This document shows, piece after piece, positions 47,820 to 58,749 of a stretch of 64,000 bases of DNA; the stretch's first letter is position 1, and each line of letters opens with the position of its first letter. The notes below the pieces were generated by a model, which saw only the letters and a program-made list of their open reading frames with translations, made no database searches and had not been told where the DNA came from. Source of the stretch: Siphonodentalium dalli (lineage: Eukaryota; Mollusca; Scaphopoda; Gadilida; Siphonodentaliidae); contig CP136068.1 in NCBI GenBank assembly GCA_032622095.1, forward strand, positions 128,223,989-128,287,988, given 5' to 3'. The translations under genes and the position numbers were made by a program.

Positions 47820-49220
47820 ATTTTTCATCGGGTCAGTTCTTAACCGCCCGATGTACCTTAAATCTTATAGGGACGGGTACCATAATTAACTCGTTGAAAA
47901 GCCAAATGTTATTTTCTCGTGCCTGTACGGGGTTACCTTGAAAAACACAAATTAATAGATCGACCAAAGCTTAATGGATCGACCAAAGCCATGGGACCAA
48001 TCCCGCCAGTGGCGGGCTAATCTGCTAGTATATATATAGTTTGAAAATTAAGAAAGGTATCCGTTCATTGTTGAATATTTATTACATGTATGTACATACA
48101 GCTATACGGATTTCGGCACACCTTGCCTTTTCAATAGCTTGGAGTCACTGATGAAAGTGTGTACTCATCTTGGAGTCTGTAAGAAAGTTCATGGTGAATC
48201 ACGTCATAATTACATTTAATTGAATTAAATTATAATAGGAACCTCATTAAATTGTTATGGCTTGACTTAGAGACGTGCTCAGGCGTTCGTTTCTAACGGC
48301 GCTTGTATCATTAAACGCTTGGACATAATGGTCATTTTATTTCAGTTTGATATCGTTTAATCTGTTGATGGTTTTGTGGTGGCGATCCCGTCTTAATCTA
48401 ATGATTTTATCCTTAATGATTATCACTTGCCATCTTTAATGGCGACATTCTATAAGAAGCATGTGTATTTGCGCTATATTAATGTTGCTTCAAAACAAGA
48501 TTTTATACTGTGTGAAATTATTGATCATTGTTGTAATATTTTCGCTCAGTGAAGTTGTTTTTTATCCACTGGAAATGTATGTAATATATTCAATAAGCGC
48601 AATTTGATGAGGTTCCCATGATAGTGATAGACAAAACAATAAGATAGAAGTAATAAAGACATCCGTCGGTCGCGTGTTTCCAGAGTGGGAAATACATGAG
48701 GTATCCAGTATTATTTTATTTACATAATGGCATGAACTTCAGCTTGGTAATACAGTTCGTGTGAACTTAAATGTGCATGTTGGAATAAATATAGTAACGG
48801 AACCCGAATTCCAGCCGACCCACTAGTGTTTCTATGTGGTGTTATATCTTGATAATACCACACTGACCATAGGTGTTATATGCACATATGCAGATACGGA
48901 AGTCACCCCCCAATTGCCATGTAACGACATGGTCAACAAGTTGAGAACTTCCGTAGAAATGTGAAGTTTTTATGAAATCATACTGTTTAAGATGAATATA
49001 TCCATGAGCGCGTTATTGTTGGAATCAAGATACCACTGTCATATTAGTTCCGAAGTCACTCACCAATTGCCATGTAACGACATGGTTAACAAAAGGTGAG
49101 AACTTCTGAAGAGACATGTATGAATTTGATTTTGAAATTATAAAGTTTAAGATGAATGAATATGTCCGTGGGTATTATTTTCGATTGAGCGAGGGTTTAA
49201 ACTGGTATATAAAATGCTGT
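47820..49220. other. AT-rich region with a two-copy local repeat
   Basis: A block of about 110 bases at 48897-49000 is repeated at 49045-49160 (CAATTGCCATGTAACGACAT, GAGAACTTC, GTTTAAGATGAAT). Each copy contains a small hairpin, CCATGTAACGACATGG. No gene is recognised. Confidence 0.5.
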
Positions 49221-49224
49221 TCTT

Positions 49225-50407
49225 TCACTTCCAATAATTGAGGATCGGATGTTGTATAGAAAGGAAATATTTTGAAATCCCCCCACTGCATTCATCGATG
49301 TGTATGCTAACATATAATGTGCGGTAGTTCGTGTCCCGTATCCCCTGTTTGTGGAGTGTTACTCTGTGTCGCATATTGGTTGTTTGACCGATGTAATTGG
49401 CACCACGGTTTGAACATATCACTACAAAATAACATTTTCTGATTCACATGTCATGTCCTGCTTGACTTTGAAATCCCTATTTGCGTTCTCGAACCAGAAT
49501 GTTGAACCTTCCAATAAAAGGGGGCATGTTCCACAACATGTATCCTTCTTATGAACTTTCCTGCACGATTTTACAGATGGTGTTGTCGGAATCGCACCAT
49601 CTGAGAATCGGGCTCTACAAAGTGTAGTTTTCAAACTTGGCGGTTGTCGTTTACTTTTGATTATATGTGTGTCATTTAGTACTCTCCTCATACGTTCACT
49701 CTTCTTCAGGATGGGTAAGTTGTTATATACCACCGGAAATAACTCTGGGTTTCGATGGTTATAGGTTGTTACCATAGCAAGGGGTGTTTTGTCCGCTTTT
49801 GAGTGTGGTTTTGTCTGTCTAAACTCTGCAAGGGAATACCATTGGGCTTTTTTGATGCCTTGATCTATTAAGTTAATGGGATAACCACGCTTTTTGTTAT
49901 ATGGGATTTAATTGCGACAACATCTGGGATGTTTGCTCTTAAAGTGAAGGTATTGCTGAGTGTCTGTTGATTTCCGATATATGTCTGTTGAAATTCTTTT
50001 ACCATCTTTTATAATGAGAATATCAAGAAATGGAAGTTTTTGTGAGATAGTTTCTATGGTAAATTTTAGGTCGGCATTGAGTCCATTCAGAATTGAGTCC
50101 AGTTGATTGACGTCACCCCATGATATCTGCCAAAATATATTACAGTCATCTATGTATCGTTTCCACGAGGTTTGGAAATTGTTACTAAAAGTTTTGTCAT
50201 ATCTCTGTTGTAAAGTTTTTCTTCAAGATACCCAAGAGTTAAAGTGCTATATGTTGGGGCCATTTTCGTTCCCATTGCGGTTCCATTTATCTGCTTATAG
50301 TTCGTTTTGCCCATTTGAAATGTATTGTTTTCGAGTATGAGTTTTACTGCATCTTCGACAAAAGCTATAGTAAATATGTCGTTAACCGTTTCCGGATATT
50401 TTTTCAT
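49225..50407 (-). pseudogene. Penelope-like element: reverse transcriptase plus GIY-YIG, decayed
   Basis: Read on the minus strand: a finger/palm part with INGTAMGTKMAPTY (about 50280), then the catalytic YIDD box (50156-50145), LPFLDILI and TDIYRKSTDTQQY, a thumb part with GYPINLIDQGIKKA (about 49880), SERMRRVL and KSCRKVHKKDTCCGTCPLL, and a C-terminal GIY-YIG nuclease with ANYIGQT and RHRVTLHKQGIR (about 49400-49330). RT followed by GIY-YIG is the signature of Penelope-like retroelements. The N-terminal RT part is missing beyond 50407, as expected of a 5'-truncated copy. At least two frameshifts (near 50165 and 49425) and an in-frame stop near 49910 show it is inactive. Confidence 0.88.
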
Positions 50408-51100
50408 TTTGAGGACACCTGGCTATCATATCTCCATGAAGATACAGATGTTGTAAAGAAATTTACAGGTGCTCCTCTGTTTGTGGTGCTATTTATTGGC
50501 TAAATATTCTCAGTTTAAAAGAAATGTTGCTGCGAAGTATATAAGCTACATGTGCCAGACACAGAGCGAGATTTTGAGTTGTTTATGTCAGTCGATGAGT
50601 CTGTTCTAAAAATTCCGCTGTATCGGGCAGATATACCATTGTCAGATGACAGTATTGGAGGGTCCTGAAAAGTTATGTGCTACTGGCTGCGTTTTATTTT
50701 ATATCTGACTGCATTATATATTTGACTGCACACTGTGACCACTATTTTTGAACAGGCATTCGATAGATTTCCATATCTCTTGACAAATTGTAACTTTTTC
50801 GTGGAAACTGTATTGAATGGAAAAGACTCAATTATCTATATCTATATTTGCGAATGTCCCCATCTAAATATGACAGTTGAGAAGATAAAATTGTTCAAGC
50901 GACTTAATTTGGTCAACATTTGTCGAGATTGTGAAATGTGAACGCCCAAACTCCTTAAAATGATATGGAGATGGCCTGGGTGACTATATATAAACTTATA
51001 TAGGTGGATATCGGCGAATAGCAATCTTATTAATGATAGTGCATATCCTCTCGCCATCCGTGACCCAAACGACACCAAATGTGATTTAATTCATCGTATC
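50408..51100. other. No recognised feature
   Basis: Flank of the truncated Penelope-like element. Short open frames have no motif, and no further RT sequence could be found upstream. Confidence 0.4.
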
Positions 51101-52080
51101 ATTAGTGAAGAATGTGTATGAATTTGGTGGAAATTAGTGATAAATATATCATCTTTGGTGCAACTGTCATCCTCATGCATGACTTTAACGGTGCCACTTT
51201 TGACATATTTAAACCACGTCCATTAGACTCGTGGATGCACGATATACTGGAGATGATTATATATATAGTTTAGGGGAAATCAGCAACTAAACGAATTCTT
51301 AGAATAGTTACGACCCCCCCCCCCCCATCTCTCACCCAAAACGACAGCCATTTGGCGTCTTTAAATCACACGATAGCATAGAGAAGAATAAGATATCAAT
51401 TTGGTGGAAATCTGCGCTAAAAATAGTTAAATCAATATTAAATCAATTGTTGATGCCCCCCCCCCCCCCCCTGCAACGCTGACTCGAACAGCGCTATATC
51501 GCGGAGGTGATTATGTATGCGTTTGGTGGAAATCGGCGACAGAACTATTTCACCATATTTATTTAATTTTTCCGACCTCCCCTTTTCTTCCCCTGACACC
51601 AACAGCGTTACTTTAGAAAATTGTAACATGCATCATTATCTTCATCGTAAAATGTTATCCCTCTTAGAACGCCTTGGTGCCATCTCGATTGTCCACCCCC
51701 CCCCAATCTCTCATCCAAACGAAAACAATTTGGCGTTGTTAAATCGCACAATTAGATTCCTTGTATCATGAAGAAAAACATATATAAATTTGGTGGAAAT
51801 CGGCGCTAAAATTAGTTTTATCAATTTTGGTGTCCCTCTCCCCTTCCGTGCATCCCTGACTCGAACGACGCCACTTTTGACATATTTATACCATACCATT
51901 AGATTATTCATATCATGGGAATGATTATATTTAAGTTTCGTGGCAATCGGCGACAAAAACAAATCTGCCCCTCCCCTTTTCTGCCCCTGACAACAACGGC
52001 GTCACTTTAGAAAATTCTTACCCCCACCATTATCTTTCTCATAAAAAGTTACCCCTAGTAGACCCCTTTGGTATCATCTA
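51100..52080. repeat. Tandem repeat with poly-C tracts (TTTGGTGGAAATCGGCG family)
   Basis: Irregular units of roughly 130-200 bases contain ATTTGGTGGAAATCGGCG, then an AAAATAGTTNNATCAAT block, a C-rich tract (11-16 C at 51306 and 51456) and CACCCAAACGACNNCATTTGG. Five to six partial units are visible. Noncoding. Confidence 0.65.
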
Positions 52081-52194
52081 GATGGTCCCCTGTGAATTTC
52101 TATAGAACACAGACAGACAGTCGCAAATATAGATATAGATATTATGTTCCGTGTGATCATACCTCCACCAATAAACTTACAGGTCCGAATAGGC

Positions 52195-53745
52195 ATCTCC
52201 AGTTTAGCCCTAGTTTAAACTACCAGTTTAAACTGGGTTTTAGTAGTAAAACCAAGTTTTACTCCACAGCTGGAACGACATGGATTTGGTCGATTGCGTT
52301 ACCATGTAAACACAATTGTTCCATTGCAAGGATAGGAGGCGTGGTCTGTCTGTCTAGTATGGCTATACTTGTCAATGCATTGCTCGATCACGCGCCCATT
52401 GACGCTCTCTTCTCTACTAATCAGGCGAACTACCCGTGCGCTTTGTGAAATCACGACGAATTCACGGACTGTTGTACAGCGGTTATTTATTATCTAATAT
52501 CACGGACGAGCATGATTTTTGAAACTTATTCACTATTCCTTATTCGCAAAAATATATCTTTCGGTCAATTTGACGGCACGGGTGGGCGGCACACACCACA
52601 TACCTTATAGAAACACCCACCCTCACCCGGGGCAACACCCCAGGGGGTGAAAATGGGGTATGGACCAATTTAGAGAACGATAAGAATTTCGGCGATATTG
52701 ACGGCATGGGTGGGTGGTCCGCCCCAAATACCCCATAGAAACACACCCACCCTCACCCCCCGGGGTATCACTCCGATGGGTGTAATCTGGTATGGACAAT
52801 TTTCGAGGCAAGGATATCTATAGGTTAATTTGACGACAGGAGTGTGTGGCCCGCCCCAAATACCCCCTAGAAACACCCACATCCCTCACCCGGTGGTACG
52901 GACCATTTTCGAGAACGGTAAGGATTTCGGCCAATTTGACGCCATGGGTTGGTGGCCCGCCCTCAAATATCCCATATAAATACCCCACCGCCCCTCACCC
53001 CGAGTGTGTAAAATGGGTTGAGGGGTGTGGGTGTTTCTAAGGGATGCATCATATTGGCCGAAATCCTTACCGTTCACGAAAATGGTCCACATTCCACTTT
53101 CACCCCCTCAGGTGGTATCCACCGGCGAGGGCTGTGTGTCTTTCTGGTGGGTATTCGGGCGGACTACCAACCATGCCGTCAAATTGACCGAAAGAGAAAA
53201 ATATGGAATAGTGAATAAGTTCCAAATGTCATGTTCGTGTTGAACGTTTCAAACGGATCATTCCGATCCCTTCGTGCTCTCTGTCGCCGAAGTAACCGAA
53301 CGAGCGAATCGAAAAACAGCTATATAGCAAGAAAGCATCCATCACACTGGCACATTGTTAGAAGTTATCTCATGAGTACATAAACTGCACAGGAATATTG
53401 AGTGACGCCCCGGTTTTACTTTGATTTTTGATTTTTTAAAAGAATATTTAAAGATATGTTTTCGAAACGAGACGTATGGTAAGGATAAATCAGATATAGC
53501 TAATCGTCTCCTAATAATTATGTCGCCAAATCACCACAAACAATCAGCGATATTATCATAAATTTATCATGCCAATAAAACCTAGTTTTAATTGAGATCG
53601 AATTCCAAAAACTAAAACTGAGTTTATCACAAAACTGGGTTTAACTAAACAAAAACCTAGTTTTACTCCCGTAAATCCAAGTTTTACTCCTACAAACACC
53701 TAGTTTAAAACCAGGTCTAGAATAAACCTAGTGTAAATCAGACAT
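52195..53745. repeat. Element ends with TAGTTTAAAC / CCTAGTTTTA motifs
   Basis: 52200-52270 carries CCTAGTTTAAAC, CCAGTTTAAACTGGGTTTTA and AAACCAAGTTTTACTCC. 53580-53740 carries ACCTAGTTTTA, AACTGGGTTTAAC, CAAGTTTTACTCC and CTAGTTTAAAACCAGGT. The two ends bracket the C-rich array at 52555-53190 and are reminiscent of the GTTTAAAC element at 4590-5780. They may be decayed termini of one element. Confidence 0.4.
52555..53190. repeat. Tandem repeat, about 120-130 bp, with inverted end unit
   Basis: Units contain GTCAATTTGACGGCA, GGGTGGNNGGCC, CGCCCCAAATACCCCATAGA, AACACCCACCCTCACCC and GGACCATTTTCGAGAACGGT. Four run in one direction (from about 52563, 52688, 52810 and 52925), and one at 53010-53185 is inverted. 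Open frames on both strands follow the array. Confidence 0.75.
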
Positions 53746-54060
53746 GTCGATTCGCACCACAATGTTGTGATACGGCTTGATTGACGGTCGCGACAGTGAT
53801 AAATCGCACCAAGCAAAACCAATATACGTTCATAGAAAGAAGACTATTGTTTTTCATTGTAAGATACATGTACCTACCGATGGGATATTTTTTTCGCATA
53901 TCAACTACATAGTATATGAGAAAAAAATAATAACGGATTGGTGGTTCCAATCTGGGTTATACTATAATAAGCACTACAGTGCTTACGCGTCGAATTTGGC
54001 ACTCGGTCGAACTTTCAAATAATACATCATAACAATGATGGTACAAATGTCTGCATATAA
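53191..54060. other. No recognised gene
   Basis: Apart from the CCTAGTTTTA block, only short unrelated open frames are present. Confidence 0.35.
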
Positions 54061-54065
54061 CTTAA

Positions 54066-54481
54066 CCCTTTACCCAACAGAACGGCCATGTGCCAATGCA
54101 TTCTCTTATATATGCGAGTCGACCATAGGTCGCCTCGCATATATAAGAGAATACATTGGCTTAACATATTAAAAATGATAAAATTGTCAAAGAATGTAGA
54201 ACAATATTATAAAAATTGTTAAAAAATGTAAGAAAAAATTATAAAATTGTTAAAGAATGTAAGGCCAATGCATTCTCTTATATATGCGAGGCGACCTATG
54301 GTCGACTCGCATATATAAGAGAATGCATTGGCACAGGGCATAACTGTAACCATCACAATGCTGTCAATGATCCGGTTCCAATGATATCCATATTTGTATG
54401 GTGTTATTGAGACAGACCGAAGATATTTTAGGCTGTTGAAGCTTTATTTGGGCGTTTTTGGCCGTTTTGTTGGGTAAAGGG
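54066..54481. mobile_element. piggyBac-type MITE with twin hairpins, copy 2
   Basis: It is flanked by perfect TTAA on both sides (54062-54065 and 54482-54485) and starts CCCTTTACCCAACAGAACGG, with the complement at the right end. The twin palindromes are at 54092-54160 (one arm base changed) and 54264-54332. The long arm with GGCTGTTGAAGCTTTATTTG is on the right, so the element is inverted relative to the copy at 16410-16801. The interior between hairpins is AT-rich, with three AAAATTGT-like units. Confidence 0.85.
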
Positions 54482-54902
54482 TTAAAGATCGGTTCGGTGA
54501 TACAAATATATCTGTAATAACATTTCAACAACGTGAAACCCTATCGTGATATATCTATCAGACTTATCATGGTTTATACTCTACTCTACTTTCAGCTTAT
54601 TTACATGGGCGTGGTGTTATATGGACCAGATCTGGCATTCGAAGGAGGTAAGACAGTAATTTTCTACTTGCGAATAAACCCATCACACAAAACAAAAGTC
54701 GGACATTATAGTTCGTTTTCCAGGATAATACTTTGTGGCAATTCTTCGAAATAAATTGCACTGTGTATTTCCCGAGGTAAAGTCAGTATTGACTACCTTG
54801 TGTATATAGTTTAAATAGTTTCTTTGTGCAGGGTACAGGCAACAGTCAAGCCTATATATGTATACGCCCGGACAAACAGAAAACAACGAAACATAACATA
54901 TC

Positions 54903-57826
54903 GTTACCACCCCGTGTACGTGGTATCGCCAAAACCGAGGGTATCGCCAAAACCGAGAATATGGGAAAGTCATTTTCACGTATATATATATGATATGGGG
55001 ATATGTTTGTTTCTCATCGTAATACAGACATCGAGCATCGTATGTGTATGTCCACCACACGAAGCAGGAGTATTTATCCACTAGTTGTCATTTAGTTTTC
55101 CCAGATCAGACCATTAATTTTGTTTTGGCGTATTTTTTCAATGGTGCTTTTGCTTTTGCTCACTCAAATTTTCGAGAACATCCATTCACTAGTATAGTTC
55201 CTGGACTCCCACGCTTCCAAAACAAATGCCGGTATATAGTTGAATCTGTCAATGAAGCATATGATTTGACAGAATTTTAAAAATCCGTGTCGTTTTTAAT
55301 ATCGCGCGATATGAAGGGACCACTGTCGGTCCAGAAAGATGCTAACGGTAGAGATGAAGATGCGACCAAACGCCGAGCTTCTGTGCAGTACATATGCGTA
55401 TCACTTAAGGAGTAATTGTGAGTTTTCGAGTGTTTTATGAGTATCTGAGACTGATCAATTGGACTGCGAATGTCAACTGAAATATGAATCCATAACATAT
55501 TCGAAATAATGTGTGCATATTATATTATGAATGTATTTCAATTGAAATAAATTGAACATCCATCTCAGCATTCATATTTGCGATCTCAATAACGTGAATG
55601 AATGATAACGCGATGCTTTGATCACACGCACGTGAATGCTGCCGTTCGCATGCATGCAGCTAATCGGATATTCGTTTAGTATTAACATTGCTTGGAGTTT
55701 TTATATAGACCACACATGCCGGACGACACGCTACGGCGTATTAATGATTTGTTATAATCATGTTTATTTTACAGACTTTATGACTCGTTCCCACTCGAGT
55801 AGACCGTTACGCGACAATGAAACCGAATCATCTTATCGAATATACATATATCGTATTGCTCCAAATTATGCAATTCTGGCCTTTTTAAGAGTCATCAGAT
55901 AAAATTGTAACGATTCTTGTAACATCCGAACATATATCATCACAATATGTGGCACACGTGTGTGCCTTCTTATCTGGATGTCGATGGGCCTCTGTATTGT
56001 GTATATGTAGCACATGTAGTCAGCTTACCAACCTACAACACCATGTTTAAACAAAATCAAACCAGACCATGCGGTTTTGATAAATAACGTATCTTCCTCA
56101 GATGAAGCTATATATATATATCTGGGGAAGTGTCTACTTTGGCGGTTCTCTTGTGAAATAACGCGTGGCATTATAAGAAATAAATATTCATATTAAGCCT
56201 ATGCAGTTATAAGACAAATTTACCATATAACCGGCTGTGCGTTGTATAATTTGTTTTCAAACTTTTCGGTTATAACTGCAGACCATTAATCGAAACAAGA
56301 GTCATTTCTGACCTCGTTAAACTAAGAATGATAACGTTATAATATTGAATCTACCAAAACAACAACACGATGACCTCGTGTAATAGTTCCCAAGATGATG
56401 GAGACTTATGTACAATTTCATTTAGATTGTTGTGTTCAAATCTTAGCGATATTACTTTTTTTCAAAATAAGTGAAAAAGAATAATTCTAGAACTTAACAA
56501 GCCGAAAACTAAATCTGCGAACAATACGAATTGAAAGTCATCGTGACGCTGAACATCCATAACAATTATGGTTAGAACCATAAACCAAACTCAGGACGGA
56601 GACCCTGATAAGATAATATTCATTTCGGTTAAAAATACATATCAATTACAGTATATGCAACCTATACGATAACATAATGAAGTCTTGTGTAAATATTATG
56701 CCCACAAAATATGTGGTCCTATGGGCTAAATTAGAAAAGTTATAAACCATAGTGTAATTTACATGTGCACATAACAATCATGGCAGTATACACATGTTCC
56801 ACAGTGAAGTGTTTATTATAAATAGCAGTCACTTTGTTGTGTGTTTGTTCATATATGTTCGGATATTGCATAATTGCATAATTTGGAGCAATATGATATA
56901 TATATATATATTCGATAAGATGATTCGGTTTCATTGTCGCGTAACGGTCTACTCGAGTGGGAACGAGTGATAAAGTCTGTAAAATAAACATGATTATAAC
57001 AAGCCGCAGCGTGTCGTCCGGCATGTGTGGTCTATATACAAACCCCAAGCATGTTAATAGTAAACGAATATCCGATTAGCTGCATGCATGGGAACGGCAG
57101 CATTCACGTGCGTGTGATGAAGGCATCGAGTTATCATTCATTCACGTTATTGAGATCGCAAATCTGAAAGCTGAGATGGATGTTCAATTAATTTCAATTG
57201 AAATACATTCCTAATATAATATGCACACATTATTTCGAATATGTTATGGATTCATATTTCAGTTGACATTCGCAGTCCAATTGATCAGTCTCAGATACAC
57301 ATAAACTACTCGAAAACTCATCAGAACTCCTTAGGTGATACGCATATGTACTGCACAGAAGCTCGGCGTTTGGTCGCATCTGCATCTGTGCCGTTAGCAT
57401 CTTTCTGGACCGACAGTGGTCCCTTCATATCGCGCGGATATTGAGAACGACACGGATTTTTAAAATTCTGTCAAATCATATGCTTCATTGACAGATTCAA
57501 CTATATACCGGCATTTGTTTTGGAAGCGTGGGAGTCCAGGAACTATACTAGTGAATGGATGTTCTCGAAAATTTGAGTGAGCAAAAGCAAAAACACCATT
57601 GAAAAAATTCGCCAAAAACAAATTAATGGTCTGATCTGGGAAAACTAAATGACAACTAGTGGATAAATACTCCTGCTTCGTGTGGACATACACATACGAT
57701 GCTCGATGTCTGTATTACGACGAGAAACAAACATATCCCCATATCATATACGTAAAAATGACTTTCCCATATTCTCGGTTTTGGCGATACCCTCGGTTTT
57801 GGCGATACCACGTACAAGGGGGTGTA
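54903..57826. mobile_element. Large inverted duplication (about 0.97-kb arms)
   Basis: The left arm 54903-55880 and right arm 56860-57826 are near-identical inverted copies separated by about 1 kb. Outer ends carry ACGTGGTATCGCCAAAACCG with a doubled GTATCGCCAAAACCGAG; inner ends share ATTGCTCCAAATTATGCAAT. The spacer has no recognised gene. Long arms and a noncoding centre fit a non-autonomous foldback or terminal-inverted-repeat transposon. Diverged single arms occur at 430-745 and 2900-3535. All open frames in the arms occur in mirrored pairs and match no family. Confidence 0.75.
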
Positions 57827-57829
57827 GTT

Positions 57830-58044
57830 TGGTCAATAAAGGCTACTGCCTTGAAGAAACATTGACAACCGTAATACATGTACTGTCGTTACTAAGCATA
57901 TATGGCAAGAAACGTGGTCAAATTTTTTTGGGTTTGGGTAATCGTATTTTTAGGTGCTAACTGCTATATCAAAGTAAAGTCAAGGATATTTATTGCCGGA
58001 AAAGCGGTTTCCTTTTTTGGTTTCCGAGAAGTCGGGAGAAAAGG
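57830..58044. other. Flank between inverted duplication and minisatellite
   Basis: Short unique-looking stretch. Nothing is recognised. Confidence 0.3.
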
Positions 58045-58047
58045 GAG

Positions 58048-58624
58048 AATTTCAAACTCAATTCTAGCAGTGCTATGCTGCTAAACTGCTAAGGAATGAA
58101 AATATTAAAAAGGAAAGTTTCAAACTCAATTCTAGCAGTGCTATGCTACTAAACTGCTAAGGAATGAAAATATTAAAAACGAGAGTTTCAAACTCAATTC
58201 TAGCAGTGCTATGCTGCTAAACTGCTAAGGAATACAAATAATAAAAAAGAAAGTTTCAAACTCAATTCTAGCAGTGCTATGCTGCTACTAGCAGTACACT
58301 GCTGCTAAACTGCTAAGGAATGAAAATATTAAAAAAGAGAGTTTCAAACTCAATTCTAGCAGTGCTATGCTGCTAAACTGCTAAGGAATGAAAATATTAA
58401 AAAAGAGAGTTTCAAACTCAATCCTAGCGGTGCTATGTTGCTAAACTGCTGAGAAATAAAAATATCAAACAAGAGAGTTTCAAACTCAATTCTAGCGGTA
58501 CTATGCTGCTAAACTGCTAGCGTATGAAAATATTAAAACAGAAAGTTTCAAACTGAATTCTAGCGGTGCTATGCTGCTAAACTGCTAAGCAACGAAAATA
58601 TTTAAAAAAAAGAGTTTCAAACTG
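58048..58624. repeat. 68-bp minisatellite
   Basis: Unit starts TTTCAAACTCAATTCTAGC are at about 58050, 58118, 58186, 58254, 58342, 58410, 58478, 58546 and 58614, spaced 68 bases except one 88-base unit with a 20-base internal duplication of the GCTGCTACTAGCAGT part. Each unit contains a GCAGTGCTATGCTGC palindrome-like core and ends AAAATATTAAAA. Eight complete units. Confidence 0.92.
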
Positions 58625-58749
58625 TTACATAGTTACATTTGGAAATCAGAGAATTACTCAAACTAGAAAAATGAAAATATTTCACCCGTACGTGTTTTTT
58701 GTTACATAGTTACAAATGCTTATCAGGGAATTACTCCAACTAGGAAAAT

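Noticed and set aside
52540-53243. Gly/Pro-rich frames in the C-rich array (YLGRTTHPCRQ-type)
   Set aside because: The same peptide recurs with each 120-130-bp unit in shifting frames, so it is satellite translation.
57659-57960. Open frames with SRFWRYPRFWRYH in the inverted arms
   Set aside because: They arise from the doubled GTATCGCCAAAACCGAG unit on the opposite strand and occur in both arms as mirrored repeats. No coding evidence.
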